A DNA stretch of 64,000 nucleotides from a virus: IMG/VR virus record IMGVR_UViG_3300032523_001141, positions 1-64,000 of that record; one strand, given 5' to 3'. Position numbers and translations under genes: made by a program. Position 1 is the stretch's first letter. The number at the start of each line of letters is the position of its first letter. Shown piece after piece: positions 15,270 to 23,584 of this stretch. A model generated the notes under the pieces. It saw only the letters and a list, made by a program, of their open reading frames with translations, did not search any database and had not been told where the DNA came from.

Positions 15270-17195
15270 ATGACACCCAATTTGTTGCAGGATAACGCTC
15301 TGCTGCGTGAACAAAATTTTGAAATACCGGACAAGGGTATTCGCCACCTTGTTCAAGAATTGATGAGTATGGACTGCACGGACGCGCATGCTATAAACGC
15401 GCGTGCAGGCATATTATCGGAACTCGCTAATAAACGCTTTTTCCCATCCTTGGAGCCGTTGCTTCCGTTAGTGCTTAATCTAAACGGTAAGCCGTATAAC
15501 CTATCTGGACATTACCCGTTTGCCCCACTTTTCAGGCTGCTTATGCCTAAAAATTTGGTGCTAAAAACAGGTCGGCAGGTTTCTAAAAGTACCTCACTAG
15601 CTGCGCACGGTGTCGTGCTGGCCAACTGCCTGCCGTTCTTTAAAACTCTGTACATCACGCCGCTGTACGAACAGATTCGACGTTTTAGTAACAACTACGT
15701 TCGTTCGTTTATCGATCAATCACCAATCAAAAGTCAGTGGTGCGGCACTGACACTGAAAACAACGTATTGCAACGTTCGTTCAAGAACAAAAGCATTATG
15801 TTGTTCAGCTTTGCGCTTCTTGATGCAGACCGGGTCCGCGGTATAAGTACTGACCGCGTGGTTATGGACGAGATTCAAGACATGGATCCCGACCACATTC
15901 CGATCATTCAAGAAACGATGTCGTATAGTCGATACGCGATGCTTCACATGGCTGGAACCCCAAAAAGTCTGGACAACCCGTTAGAAGGTGCCTACAAACG
16001 ATCAAGCGGCGCTGAGTGGTTTATCCCATGCGAGTCATGTCGTTATTGGAACATACCGTCTATCGATCACGACCTCGATAAAATGATCGGGCCGTACAAC
16101 ATTCACATCAGTGAAAAATATCCGGGAACTGTTTGCGCAAAATGTCAAAAACCAATTAATCCGCGTTACGGCCGTTGGGTTCACCGCAAAGAAAACCAGC
16201 GCTGGCAATTTGCGGGTTATCACGTACCGCAGCTTATTTTACCGCTGCATTTTGCTGACCCTGAGAAGTGGTCTGCGTTGCTTCTAAAGCGCGAAGGCTT
16301 TGGCAACATGACGCAGGCGCAATTCTACAACGAAGTTTTAGGCGAATCTGTTGACGCAGGTCAAAAACTTATTACAGAAACCGAGCTTAAAGCCGCTTGT
16401 TTGTTAGAGTGGCCTAACAAAAAAGAACCAGAACCAGAAATTTTCAACAATATCAAAAACTACAAGCACCGCGTCATGGCTATTGACTGGGGAGGCGGTG
16501 GCGAAGAAGGTATTTCTTTTACTGTCATTACAGTTCTTGGTTTTAGATACGACGGCTCAATTGACGTTCTTTGGGGCAAGCGCCTTTTACTCGGATCAGA
16601 GCACTTAGCCGAAGCAGCAGAGTGTATGAAGTGGGCGCAAAAATTTAAGATTGATTATGTAGCCCACGACTACACAGGCGCTGGAACTGTTCGCGAAACC
16701 GTAATGGTGCAAGCAGGCTTTAAACTTGATCGCGTCATGGCTATTCGCCTTGTCCGGGCGGCTAGTCAGGACGTCATGGTGTTTAAAGAAGCTACGCCAA
16801 TTAATCATCGGCAGCATTACTCACTCGACAAGACAAGGTCGTTGCTGTACACATGTCAGGCTATTAAGCTGAAACGTGTGCGTTTCTTTAAATACGATTG
16901 GGAATCGCAAGACGACCCTGGCCTTATTGCCGATTTTTTAGCGCTTGTAGAAAACAAAACAGAATCGCGCATGGGCGGTGACATTTACACAATTACGCGC
17001 AATACGTTGCTTAGCGACGATTTTGCACAAGCCGTTAATATAGGATGTGCCGCTATTTGGCACATTAACGATGCTTGGCCTAATTTTGCCGAAATAGCCG
17101 GTGTGGGCGCTATTAGTCAGCAACAAGCGCGGGGACAAAACCCAGAAGACTGGGCAGACGACGACATGGGCGGTCGCTTTTTTGGTCAGCCCTGA
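15270..17195 (+). CDS. terL: phage terminase large subunit (GpA-like)
   Basis: 641 residues counted from ATG 15270; an in-frame GTG lies 9 nt upstream. ATPase part: LKTGRQVSKST is the deviant Walker A of this family (residues 99-108) and RVVMDEIQD the Walker B (196-204). A zinc-binding insert has C254-x2-C257 and C289-x2-C292. The nuclease part begins with VMAIDWGGGG (D406), followed by YVAHDYTGAG. The enzyme packages genomic DNA into procapsids and cuts concatemers. It is one of only three plus-strand genes and stands alone between minus-strand genes. Its 3' end overlaps the convergent DUF4314-like gene by 10 nt. No small terminase or portal is seen. Confidence 0.9.
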   Translation: MTPNLLQDNALLREQNFEIPDKGIRHLVQELMSMDCTDAHAINARAGILSELANKRFFPSLEPLLPLVLNLNGKPYNLSGHYPFAPLFRLLMPKNLVLKTGRQVSKSTSLAAHGVVLANCLPFFKTLYITPLYEQIRRFSNNYVRSFIDQSPIKSQWCGTDTENNVLQRSFKNKSIMLFSFALLDADRVRGISTDRVVMDEIQDMDPDHIPIIQETMSYSRYAMLHMAGTPKSLDNPLEGAYKRSSGAEWFIPCESCRYWNIPSIDHDLDKMIGPYNIHISEKYPGTVCAKCQKPINPRYGRWVHRKENQRWQFAGYHVPQLILPLHFADPEKWSALLLKREGFGNMTQAQFYNEVLGESVDAGQKLITETELKAACLLEWPNKKEPEPEIFNNIKNYKHRVMAIDWGGGGEEGISFTVITVLGFRYDGSIDVLWGKRLLLGSEHLAEAAECMKWAQKFKIDYVAHDYTGAGTVRETVMVQAGFKLDRVMAIRLVRAASQDVMVFKEATPINHRQHYSLDKTRSLLYTCQAIKLKRVRFFKYDWESQDDPGLIADFLALVENKTESRMGGDIYTITRNTLLSDDFAQAVNIGCAAIWHINDAWPNFAEIAGVGAISQQQARGQNPEDWADDDMGGRFFGQP

Positions 17196-17416
17196 TTTTC
17201 TGCGGGTATCCGCTCAACGATGTCTGGCGGGCAGATGCAAGATAGCGATCGACCATTGTCCCATTTAACCAGCAATTGAGTTTGATTTTTTTCGCCGTGA
17301 AAATGTAGCAGCACAACTTTTAGTATTGTGCCCATGGTCCCAACGGGGACAGGATCAGGGTCATTTGGCATATGCACCAACTTGATCCTGTCTCCATTTT
17401 TTAAATCAAGAAGCAC
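17186..17416 (-). CDS. DUF4314-like small protein
   Basis: GTG 17416 is preceded by GAGGA at 8-base spacing, so I prefer it to the ATG at 17461, which would overlap the upstream gene by 56 nt. 76 residues. NGDRIKLVHMPNDPDPVPVGTMGTI followed by VKWDNGRSL matches the DUF4314 family, a small SH3-like beta barrel common in phages and plasmids with no known function. Convergent with terminase with a 10-nt overlap. Confidence 0.7.
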   Translation of the reverse strand: MLLDLKNGDRIKLVHMPNDPDPVPVGTMGTILKVVLLHFHGEKNQTQLLVKWDNGRSLSCICPPDIVERIPAENQG

Positions 17417-17759
17417 TTTCTGATTCCTCAGTTTCTTTTTGACCAGACTGCACCTGTTCAAGAGCAGCTTGCCCGGCAGGAGAAAGTTCGGCCTCCATTA
17501 CGCCATCGTCGGCGGCATTAGCAATTAAAAAACCACGCATGAACAATTGCAGCATTTCAAAATTTTGGCACATCATGCGTGCCCAATCGCTAATTGCTTG
17601 CATGTTCTCTTTCGTCGGCTCCCGCCCGTTTGCGGCATTAGCGCCAACTACAATTGAAACAAGCATTTGCCCAAAGGCGTCAAGCGCTGGCATTTTTCGC
17701 AGCCAGTCAAGAATCTCGCGGCCTAGTTCTGTATCGTCTTTGGTCTGGTCCATGTTCAC
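17406..17759 (-). CDS. hypothetical protein
   Basis: 117 residues from GTG 17759 (GTGA overlap with the upstream stop) or 115 from ATG 17753. Mostly helical: LGREILDWLRKMPALDAFGQMLVSIVVGANAANG, NFEMLQLFMRGFLI, and an acidic Glu/Ser C-terminus. Not recognised. The upstream genes run as a chain of short overlapping reading frames. Confidence 0.55.
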   Translation of the reverse strand: MNMDQTKDDTELGREILDWLRKMPALDAFGQMLVSIVVGANAANGREPTKENMQAISDWARMMCQNFEMLQLFMRGFLIANAADDGVMEAELSPAGQAALEQVQSGQKETEESESAS

Positions 17760-18088
17760 TCCGTAGCGGCGGTCAGCCGAGATTCCGCAATTGCCGCGTC
17801 GTACTTGCCACGAGCAAGAATGCGGCGAACGGCTGCTTCGCGCAGCTTACCTAAATAATCAGCGTAATTTACGTCTGTGTTTACAACTGCTTCCGCGCTG
17901 CTGTACGAGTGCGGCTTGCTGGTCATTAGGTTGTCGCCGGCTCTCATAATTCGCTGAATGGCGGCTATTTTAACTATTGCGCGCTCATCTTCAAGCCGCA
18001 TTTCTGCTTCCACAGTTTTTGCATAATTTTCAGCGCAATCAGTAATGTTGTTGACGAGTTTCTGCACAAAAAGTTCTGCAACTGGCAT
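17756..18088 (-). CDS. hypothetical helical protein
   Basis: Start at ATG 18088, preceded by AGGAC; the longer frame would run over the upstream gene. 110 residues, helical (FVQKLVNNITDCAENYAKTVEAEM, AIVKIAAIQRIM) with a basic C-terminal half (LREAAVRRILARGKYDAAIAESR). Not recognised. Confidence 0.55.
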   Translation of the reverse strand: MPVAELFVQKLVNNITDCAENYAKTVEAEMRLEDERAIVKIAAIQRIMRAGDNLMTSKPHSYSSAEAVVNTDVNYADYLGKLREAAVRRILARGKYDAAIAESRLTAATE

Positions 18089-18095
18089 GTTAGTC

Positions 18096-18368
18096 CTATG
18101 ATAGGCGGTGATCGATAAAGCGGATTCTGTTAATATGAGCGCCCTTTTCGCGATAACCAAGTTTTACAAACACAACCTTAATACGGCGATTCGTCTCATC
18201 ATTCGGATCGCCGACAACCAATTCAAATGTCATGTTCGGCTTATTTAATTTAAAAGCGCTTTGGTTCATGGGTACGCCCCACACATCATTATCTTTTAAA
18301 CCTTGCAACCAGCTCTCCTGCCAAGCAATATCAGCCGGAGTTGGCTCCCACGTTGTCGGCGGTATCAT
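18096..18368 (-). CDS. conserved hypothetical protein (WGVPMNQSAF family)
   Basis: Start taken at ATG 18368 (MIPPTTWEPTP) because the longer frame lies antisense-free but over the well-supported 18331-18606 gene. 90 residues. WGVPMNQSAFKLNKPNMTFELVVGDPNDETNRRIKVVFVKLGY is a pattern I know from phage and planctomycete hypothetical proteins, with no function assigned. Overlaps the upstream gene by 38 nt. Confidence 0.6.
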   Translation of the reverse strand: MIPPTTWEPTPADIAWQESWLQGLKDNDVWGVPMNQSAFKLNKPNMTFELVVGDPNDETNRRIKVVFVKLGYREKGAHINRIRFIDHRLS

Positions 18369-18606
18369 AAAACGCTTCGCGCTCGTCGCGCTTAGCTTGT
18401 AGCTCCTTTCTGGTAAGAATTCGTTTGGGATATTTTTCGGGATGACACAGCTGGCAGCTTGAGCCGCCGCAGCCAGCGACGCGCAACGATTTTCTAAATC
18501 GACCAGTATCGGGCAAGTTGTCGTCGGTATAGAAAAATAGTTCAAGTTGCCGGCGTATTTTTGCTCGGCGCTTTAAAATGTGTGTTTCTGAGTGGTAGCG
18601 TTTCAT
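18331..18606 (-). CDS. small zinc-ribbon-like protein
   Basis: 91 residues, basic. RFRKSLRVAGCGGSSCQLCHPEKYPKR carries C-x4-C-x2-C-H, likely a metal site, flanked by basic helices. I have seen this GRFRK..C..C.LCH..K.P.R arrangement in many short phage and bacterial hypothetical proteins. It may bind nucleic acid, which is an inference from charge and the Cys/His motif. Confidence 0.65.
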   Translation of the reverse strand: MKRYHSETHILKRRAKIRRQLELFFYTDDNLPDTGRFRKSLRVAGCGGSSCQLCHPEKYPKRILTRKELQAKRDEREAFYDTADNVGANSG

Positions 18607-18608
18607 AG

Positions 18609-19052
18609 TTATGAGTCACAGTAGATGACGATCTTACAACCACAACGTCGTGCAAGCTTAATAACCGAGCTGGCGTATACAGATACAGGTAGCTCCCTAT
18701 TTATAAATCCGCCGGTGATTAACGCCTGCAGCCCTAACTGGGCATATCCGCGATTTCTAAGCTCAGGGTCGGTGAAACACTCGACTGTCTGCGCCATTAT
18801 TTTTTCGCCTTTGAATCGCTCTGGCCACAATCGCGTACCGACCCACGCTACTAAAAGGCTATTGTGTCGCACAATGGCAATGGCCATTTCCGGGTGCGGA
18901 CCGGGTGTCGGGTGCAGATAGCGCTTTTCTAGCTCTTTTTGAATAGAGCTGTCGCTACCAGAGTCAGGCCAAGATAGGCGCGTGTAGAGCGCTGTCACGT
19001 CGGTAACCGCGAGTTTGTTGATATCGCGAATACGAATTTCGAATTCGTTCAT
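18609..19052 (-). CDS. GNAT-like acetyltransferase
   Basis: Start at ATG 19052 with GGAG upstream. 147 residues, a normal GNAT size. MAIAIVRHNSLLVAWVGTRLW, then FTDPELRNRGYAQLGLQALI, corresponds to GNAT strands 2-4 and the acetyl-CoA loop R/Q-x-x-G-x-G/A (RNRGYA). KLARRCGCKIVIY is the final helix-strand. Acceptor substrate unknown. A CGTATAAT box at 19079-19086 lies 27 nt upstream, between this gene and the tRNA, so it probably has its own promoter. Confidence 0.6.
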   Translation of the reverse strand: MNEFEIRIRDINKLAVTDVTALYTRLSWPDSGSDSSIQKELEKRYLHPTPGPHPEMAIAIVRHNSLLVAWVGTRLWPERFKGEKIMAQTVECFTDPELRNRGYAQLGLQALITGGFINRELPVSVYASSVIKLARRCGCKIVIYCDS

Positions 19053-19078
19053 GGTGGGCACTCCGTTGCCTACCACTG

Positions 19079-19086
19079 ATTATACG
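19079..19086 (-). promoter_or_regulatory. CGTATAAT box, candidate phage promoter (copy 1)
   Basis: Exact CGTATAAT on the minus strand, 27 nt before the GNAT-like gene start and immediately after the tRNA 3' end. No recognisable -35, as for the other three copies. If TATAAT is a -10 element, the leader would be about 20 nt. Confidence 0.5.
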
Positions 19087-19088
19087 AA

Positions 19089-19161
19089 AGCCGGCGGTCG
19101 GACTCGAACCGACGACCTGCTGATTACAAATCAGCAACTCTACCAACTGAGCTACACCGGC
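19089..19161 (-). tRNA. tRNA-Thr (anticodon UGU)
   Basis: Full cloverleaf on the minus strand: acceptor GCCGGTG with CGCCGGC (one G-U), D stem GCTC/GAGT, anticodon stem GCTGA/TCAGC around TTTGTAA giving anticodon UGU (reads ACA), and T stem GTCGG-TTCGAGT-CCGAC. CCA is not encoded. Discriminator base is U. Lies between the acidic protein gene and the GNAT-like gene and is probably processed from a longer transcript. Confidence 0.95.
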
Positions 19162-19165
19162 AGTT

Positions 19166-19477
19166 TTAATTTACGTCGTCTACGTCGTCTTCAAACTCTT
19201 CTTCGTAGATCTCGTCTTCGTCGTCGTCTTCGTCGTCGTCTTCGTCGGCGTCTGACCACTCAAGGTCATCGGCGTCATCGAGATCGTCGTCGGCATCTTC
19301 GTCGGCGTACCAGTCTACATTTACGCGCGGCGGACTAAAGTCAGAGTCGTCGTCATCGCTTTCTTCGGCGTCGTCTACAAACTGCCAATCTTCGTCAATA
19401 AAATCGTCGTCGTAGCTCTTGTCGCGTTGGGAGCTGACAGGTAAATTAACGGAAGGATCAAACCAGTTTGCAGACAT
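19166..19477 (-). CDS. extremely acidic small protein
   Basis: 103 residues, with the C-terminal 75 more than half Asp/Glu (DDAEESDDDDSDF, DADDDLDDADDLEWSDADEDDDEDDDEDE). The N-terminal 25 residues are ordinary (MSANWFDPSVNLPVSSQRDKSY). Phage proteins of this charge include DNA mimics such as Ocr that block restriction enzymes, but acid-rich proteins can also be scaffolds or transcript artefacts of GAT/GAC repeats. It ends 4 nt before the tRNA gene and starts 10 nt after the primase-like gene. Confidence 0.6.
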   Translation of the reverse strand: MSANWFDPSVNLPVSSQRDKSYDDDFIDEDWQFVDDAEESDDDDSDFSPPRVNVDWYADEDADDDLDDADDLEWSDADEDDDEDDDEDEIYEEEFEDDVDDVN

Positions 19478-19487
19478 TTAAAACTCC

Positions 19488-22118
19488 TTAGCCGGCATTT
19501 TTTTCTTCTGTAGTTTTGTAGTCGCTCCAGAACATATCGCACCACTCGCGTTTAATTAAAAAACCCGGCGATTTGTGGACAGTTTCCTCTCCGCAAAATA
19601 CGCCTTGTTTTGTAAAACAGTGTAGCAAAGCTATCCAATTTGGAACAATGCCGGTTTTAATTAAATACGTATCAATTGCTTTGCGGCTTAACCACCAGTG
19701 ATCTTTCCCGCGAACAACGTAATTTTGCGACTGCGTTTTAAAGCGGGGCCGCGGCAAAATGTCTATTTTTCCAGTGCAGATAGCTTTGTTTAGCTCTAAC
19801 ATGAGCGCTTCATGCGCTGTGTCTGGCTGCATTATAATTTGCTCTGCAGCGCTAAGATTAAATGTCGTACCGTATGTTTCGTCTAGCCATTTGTGCGCAT
19901 CTCTAAGCACCGCGGGTAAAAGTTTTGCGCCGATAGCTCCGAAGCCCATACGTTGCCGCAAGACTCTTTGAATGTACGCCGGCACGATAAAGCGCAATGG
20001 CGTGAGATCTGCCGTAAAGCTAGGACAAGCTAACGGGGCTATTCCAGTCCAGCCATAAGTTAACGCGGCGGGCATGCCAGCAGCCGTAACTTTGAGCAGC
20101 ACAGGGCAATTGGGGTATTTGATTATGCTGCTAGAGATATAGGTGTCGGTTTCATGCGGCGAATAAATTAGGCTTGGACCTGCCGCGCTTTTTATTGCTG
20201 TTCCGATAGACGTGCGGCTAGCTTGATATATGGCGCCAATCTCGCTGATAGTGCAGTTAAGCGCTTTGCCGCAGTTAATCGCGCTGGTGTATGCGTCTGA
20301 TCGTATGGCGACGCTGGTGGGCGTAATATTTAGTATGGGAGCAATCATGTCAGTCAACACGGCTGCTGTGACCGCCCAAACAAATGCGTTCTCGTGCGAC
20401 GGCGTTAGTAGGTTGTGGATAGAAAGCGGCGCGGCGATGCTCGGCTCTGGGAAATCAAATTGCCGGTTGGTTTGCAGTTGCGAGCACACGGCTGGCGTAA
20501 TGGCGCCATCGTTGGTCAGCGAATAAGCCGCAAAATGGAACTCGCGTGTGTTATCGTCCCAGCCCGGTGTGTTCGAAACCGTGACTACCGGCGGCGGGTG
20601 AAGGCGCAGCGCAATCTCGGTTGCGCGACAGTCCCAGCGCGGTGCGGTAATTACTAACTCGCCGCGTGAAGCAAACAATTGCCCGGCGTACGCTAACAAT
20701 CCTACTCGTTCTATACGCGAGGCTGGGGAGAAAAACTCTACGATTTGGTCGGTCTTTTTTACGTAACCTTCGTAATACTTGTCACCTTTTTCGGTATAGA
20801 TAACGCGAGTAATTACTGGAACACAGTTTGTTACGCACAGGCCGCTTGCCGTAAACCAGCCGCCGTCGCGCTCGATCACCTCAAAGTTTAAATTTTTGTT
20901 TGGGGCAATTCCGTGATGCGGCTGTACTTGTTCAATAATTTTTATTACAGCTAATTCTGGCAAAGCTGTTTTATCTTTTAAGAATTGTTGTAATTTTTCT
21001 CGGGGAACATGCAACTTAGACGCAAACGCCACGGCCTCGGTTTGATTTAAGCTGTTCACATGCTGCTCAAGCGTCGTCTGCCACGTTGACGCTGATCTGT
21101 ATATTTGGCTGAGCTGGCGCATTGTTTGTACCGGCATGGTTGGCTGCGGCTCTGACACGACATCGGTAACGCAGACGTAGCCTCTTGAGTTGGCTGCTTG
21201 AGAAATGAGCTCTGGCGTGATGCTGCTGCCAGCAAACATTTTTTTAGTTTGCGGGAAATTGTGCAGTGTAGTCGCGTGGCTTATAGCCTCGTGCCCGACG
21301 TAACTGGCGCATACTGGCAACCGGGTAGTGTCGTGCCGTAATTGCGTGGTGTGCGTTTTTAAAGCCCAGCGCGGGTCGTCAGATATAAATAGCGCCTCGT
21401 TAAGCGGCAAGCCGGTCGGTAGGAGCGCGTTCTGTAGCAGAAAATAGCCTGAATCTACGCGGCGCAGTCGCGTTGCCATATTCGGCACATACGCCGTTTT
21501 GGTTTCTGTTTCTGTTCCGTGCTGCATAAACAGAAAACCAGTATGGTGATTAGGCAGATCATAATATGGAAATACAACAATTGGGTGCCGGGGCCGCATG
21601 TGGCGCGGAAAAGACCGACCAATGCTGGCGCAGAACTCAACGCCGCGGGTACCCGTAACAGTGCCAATTAGGCCAAGGCAGGGTATTTCCCGCGATATGC
21701 CGTATTCACGGTATTTTTGCAGAATGATATCATTTGCATTAACCCACAGGCTTTCGGCTGCTTCTGTCCAGAACTCATGCGCTGCCCTTTGCCGGTCGTT
21801 TAGGCGCAAAATATCGGACACGTCTTCGCTATTTGCCCGACCAGCAACCAGGCCGCTGTCAACTAGCCGGTCGATCGCGGCTGTTATGTCTATCTTCCAG
21901 ATTTGCGCCGCGAATGTTATGATATTTCCGTGGGCCGAGCAGGTATTGCAGTTTAACCAAATATCTTCCCGGACCGTATTATCAAAAGCGTAAAGTGTCG
22001 TCTCCCCACAGAACGGACAGCCGAGCACGGTAGGAAAAGACGAGTTTTCCACCGAAAGGCCAATAAAGGCTAGCGCGTTAGTGTGGTTGTGGCGGCGGAT
22101 TATGGAGCTAATTAGCAT
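19488..22118 (-). CDS. CHC2 zinc-finger primase-like protein
   Basis: 876 residues from ATG 22118 (MLISSIIRRHNH); a second ATG at 22145 is possible. Residues 34-60 form a zinc ribbon (C34-x2-C37, C57-x2-C60) within LGCPFCGETT and CNTCSAHGNIITFAAQIW, followed by DITAAIDRLVDSG, the layout of the DnaG-type CHC2 domain. The remaining 800 residues match no catalytic primase or helicase motif I can find; a region near residues 590-640 (TAAVLTDMIAPILNITPTS) has the position expected of a helicase N-domain but lacks a Walker A. It may be an inactivated or highly diverged replication protein. Its start overlaps that of the plus-strand gene in a shared CATG. Confidence 0.6.
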   Translation of the reverse strand: MLISSIIRRHNHTNALAFIGLSVENSSFPTVLGCPFCGETTLYAFDNTVREDIWLNCNTCSAHGNIITFAAQIWKIDITAAIDRLVDSGLVAGRANSEDVSDILRLNDRQRAAHEFWTEAAESLWVNANDIILQKYREYGISREIPCLGLIGTVTGTRGVEFCASIGRSFPRHMRPRHPIVVFPYYDLPNHHTGFLFMQHGTETETKTAYVPNMATRLRRVDSGYFLLQNALLPTGLPLNEALFISDDPRWALKTHTTQLRHDTTRLPVCASYVGHEAISHATTLHNFPQTKKMFAGSSITPELISQAANSRGYVCVTDVVSEPQPTMPVQTMRQLSQIYRSASTWQTTLEQHVNSLNQTEAVAFASKLHVPREKLQQFLKDKTALPELAVIKIIEQVQPHHGIAPNKNLNFEVIERDGGWFTASGLCVTNCVPVITRVIYTEKGDKYYEGYVKKTDQIVEFFSPASRIERVGLLAYAGQLFASRGELVITAPRWDCRATEIALRLHPPPVVTVSNTPGWDDNTREFHFAAYSLTNDGAITPAVCSQLQTNRQFDFPEPSIAAPLSIHNLLTPSHENAFVWAVTAAVLTDMIAPILNITPTSVAIRSDAYTSAINCGKALNCTISEIGAIYQASRTSIGTAIKSAAGPSLIYSPHETDTYISSSIIKYPNCPVLLKVTAAGMPAALTYGWTGIAPLACPSFTADLTPLRFIVPAYIQRVLRQRMGFGAIGAKLLPAVLRDAHKWLDETYGTTFNLSAAEQIIMQPDTAHEALMLELNKAICTGKIDILPRPRFKTQSQNYVVRGKDHWWLSRKAIDTYLIKTGIVPNWIALLHCFTKQGVFCGEETVHKSPGFLIKREWCDMFWSDYKTTEEKNAG

Positions 22119-23298
22119 GAATATGTTAGACCACACGCAAGACATCAGCGGTCGTGAAACCCATCGTCTTCTGTCGCTCTACCCCGCGCCCGACTTTGTT
22201 AAAAACGCCAATCACGAGCGCCTGCATGGCGACCGTGAAAAACTGGCCCGGCATCTTTACGCCGAGCCCTTTAAGCAAATTTACCCGTGTCACACCGCTG
22301 CTGCAACATGGATGTCGTCTTTATGGTTTGCTGAGAAGCGGGCCGAGTTCGACGATAAGACAGCCGCAGCGGTCGCGGAGCGCCTGGACGCGTCTGCCAA
22401 GTACTTCGGTATTAGTGGGCTAGTTGCGGCCGTAACCGAGAAAGTAGCAGCTGACGCGGGCAACGAACTAACCAAGCTATCGAACGAGAATTTTGCCATT
22501 GTTTGGCGGGACGAGATTGGCGGGGTGGAACGGCACTGGCCCATGCGCAACGCGACCGAGGTCAAGTACGCCGCGGCCCACTTTAAGAAATACCGCGACG
22601 AGTTTGTCTTTGCTGACCGGCATAAAATTGCCAATAATATCTTAGACAAAGCGCTAGAATACGGCGCCGACGTTAGCCCGGCTGAAGGGACTCTTGAGAC
22701 GACGGCTGGTCGCGGGCTGTGCGCGACAAAAGTCGCCGCGCAGCTTCTACGCGGACGGGCCCAGTTGACGCGGCGGACGTACGCCAACCTTAGCGCAGAG
22801 ATGGAAAAACTGGCTACGCTTATTGAAGCCAATCCCGGTGAAACGCAAAACGAGGAATGCCGCTTAAAGTTAGCTTCCGTAGTTGACCAGTTTGACCGCG
22901 AGACGAAGCTCTATCGGCTTTACGACGACAAGGGCTTAGATCGCCCCGAAGACGTGCTGTTTGCGATCACTGAAAAGGTAGCCCGCGACTTCACGAGCGA
23001 AAACGTTGAGACAACTACCGGCAACGTATACGCGCTTGCCGATCTTGAGAAGCTGGCTGTCGAAGACATCCGGTCGTGGATGGGTGAAGATTTTGCTTCC
23101 GCTATTTCTGCGGGCGGCGTATTCACAGACCGTGACAAGCTTGCGGCTATTGTCCCCACCCTCGACCGCGGCATGGCTGCTATGCTGGATCGCCTAATGC
23201 AGGAAAAGAAGGCGTCTCCGGTAGCCACCAACGCCGCGGCCGAGTCCTTAATGCCGTTGGATCGGCTTTATGACTTAGCCGCCGAGTCCAACACTTGA
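22117..23298 (+). CDS. hypothetical protein, 393 aa, plus-strand island
   Basis: Start at ATG 22117 with GGAG nine bases before it; the frame extends further upstream from GTG codons. Helical and acidic throughout. Noticeable stretches are YPCHTAAATWMSSLWFAEKRAEFDD, GVERHWPMRNATEVKYAAAHF, FADRHKIANNILDKALEYGADVSP and LDRGMAAMLDRLMQEKK. No known motif is recognisable. It stands alone on the plus strand, its start overlaps the primase-like start, and its 3' end runs 31 nt into the convergent gene 23268-23504. Long helices suggest a structural or scaffold-like protein, but this is a guess. Confidence 0.7.
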   Translation: MNMLDHTQDISGRETHRLLSLYPAPDFVKNANHERLHGDREKLARHLYAEPFKQIYPCHTAAATWMSSLWFAEKRAEFDDKTAAAVAERLDASAKYFGISGLVAAVTEKVAADAGNELTKLSNENFAIVWRDEIGGVERHWPMRNATEVKYAAAHFKKYRDEFVFADRHKIANNILDKALEYGADVSPAEGTLETTAGRGLCATKVAAQLLRGRAQLTRRTYANLSAEMEKLATLIEANPGETQNEECRLKLASVVDQFDRETKLYRLYDDKGLDRPEDVLFAITEKVARDFTSENVETTTGNVYALADLEKLAVEDIRSWMGEDFASAISAGGVFTDRDKLAAIVPTLDRGMAAMLDRLMQEKKASPVATNAAAESLMPLDRLYDLAAESNT

Positions 23299-23504
23299 GC
23301 GCACGTTTCAATTACGCTTTTTAGCTGCTTAATCTGCTCTCGCAGCGCAGTTGCAGTTGCTGCCTTATCCTCAAGATCATCAGCTCGGGTTTGTGCGATA
23401 GCCTTCTCGTACGAAACACCGAGGCGCAATCTATCGTTTTCTTCCTGAAGCTTTTTAATTCGAGTGCGATAGCCTTCGCTAAAAAAGTTACTCAGTAAAC
23501 CCAT
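23268..23504 (-). CDS. small coiled-coil protein
   Basis: 78 residues, AGGAGAAAACACACAG before the ATG. After a short N-terminus (MGLLSNFFSEGY) it is one continuous coiled coil (RIKKLQEENDRLRLGVSYEKAIAQTRADDLEDKAATATALREQIKQLKS). Function unknown. Overlaps the convergent plus-strand gene by 31 nt at its 3' end. Confidence 0.6.
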   Translation of the reverse strand: MGLLSNFFSEGYRTRIKKLQEENDRLRLGVSYEKAIAQTRADDLEDKAATATALREQIKQLKSVIETCAQVLDSAAKS

Positions 23505-23540
23505 CTGTGTGTTTTCTCCTAGGTGTTTTTTTAGTAAACT

Positions 23541-23584
23541 GCCAAAAACAATTTTAAAGCCAGCCGTTTTAAGTTGCCGGCTTT
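23541..23584 (-). terminator. terminator overlapping the csrA 3' end
   Basis: AAAGCCAGC (23556-23564) pairs with GCCGGCTTT (23576-23584, one G-U) around an 11-base loop; minus strand continues TAAAATTGTTTTT. The stem encodes the last codons and the stop of csrA. Confidence 0.75.
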
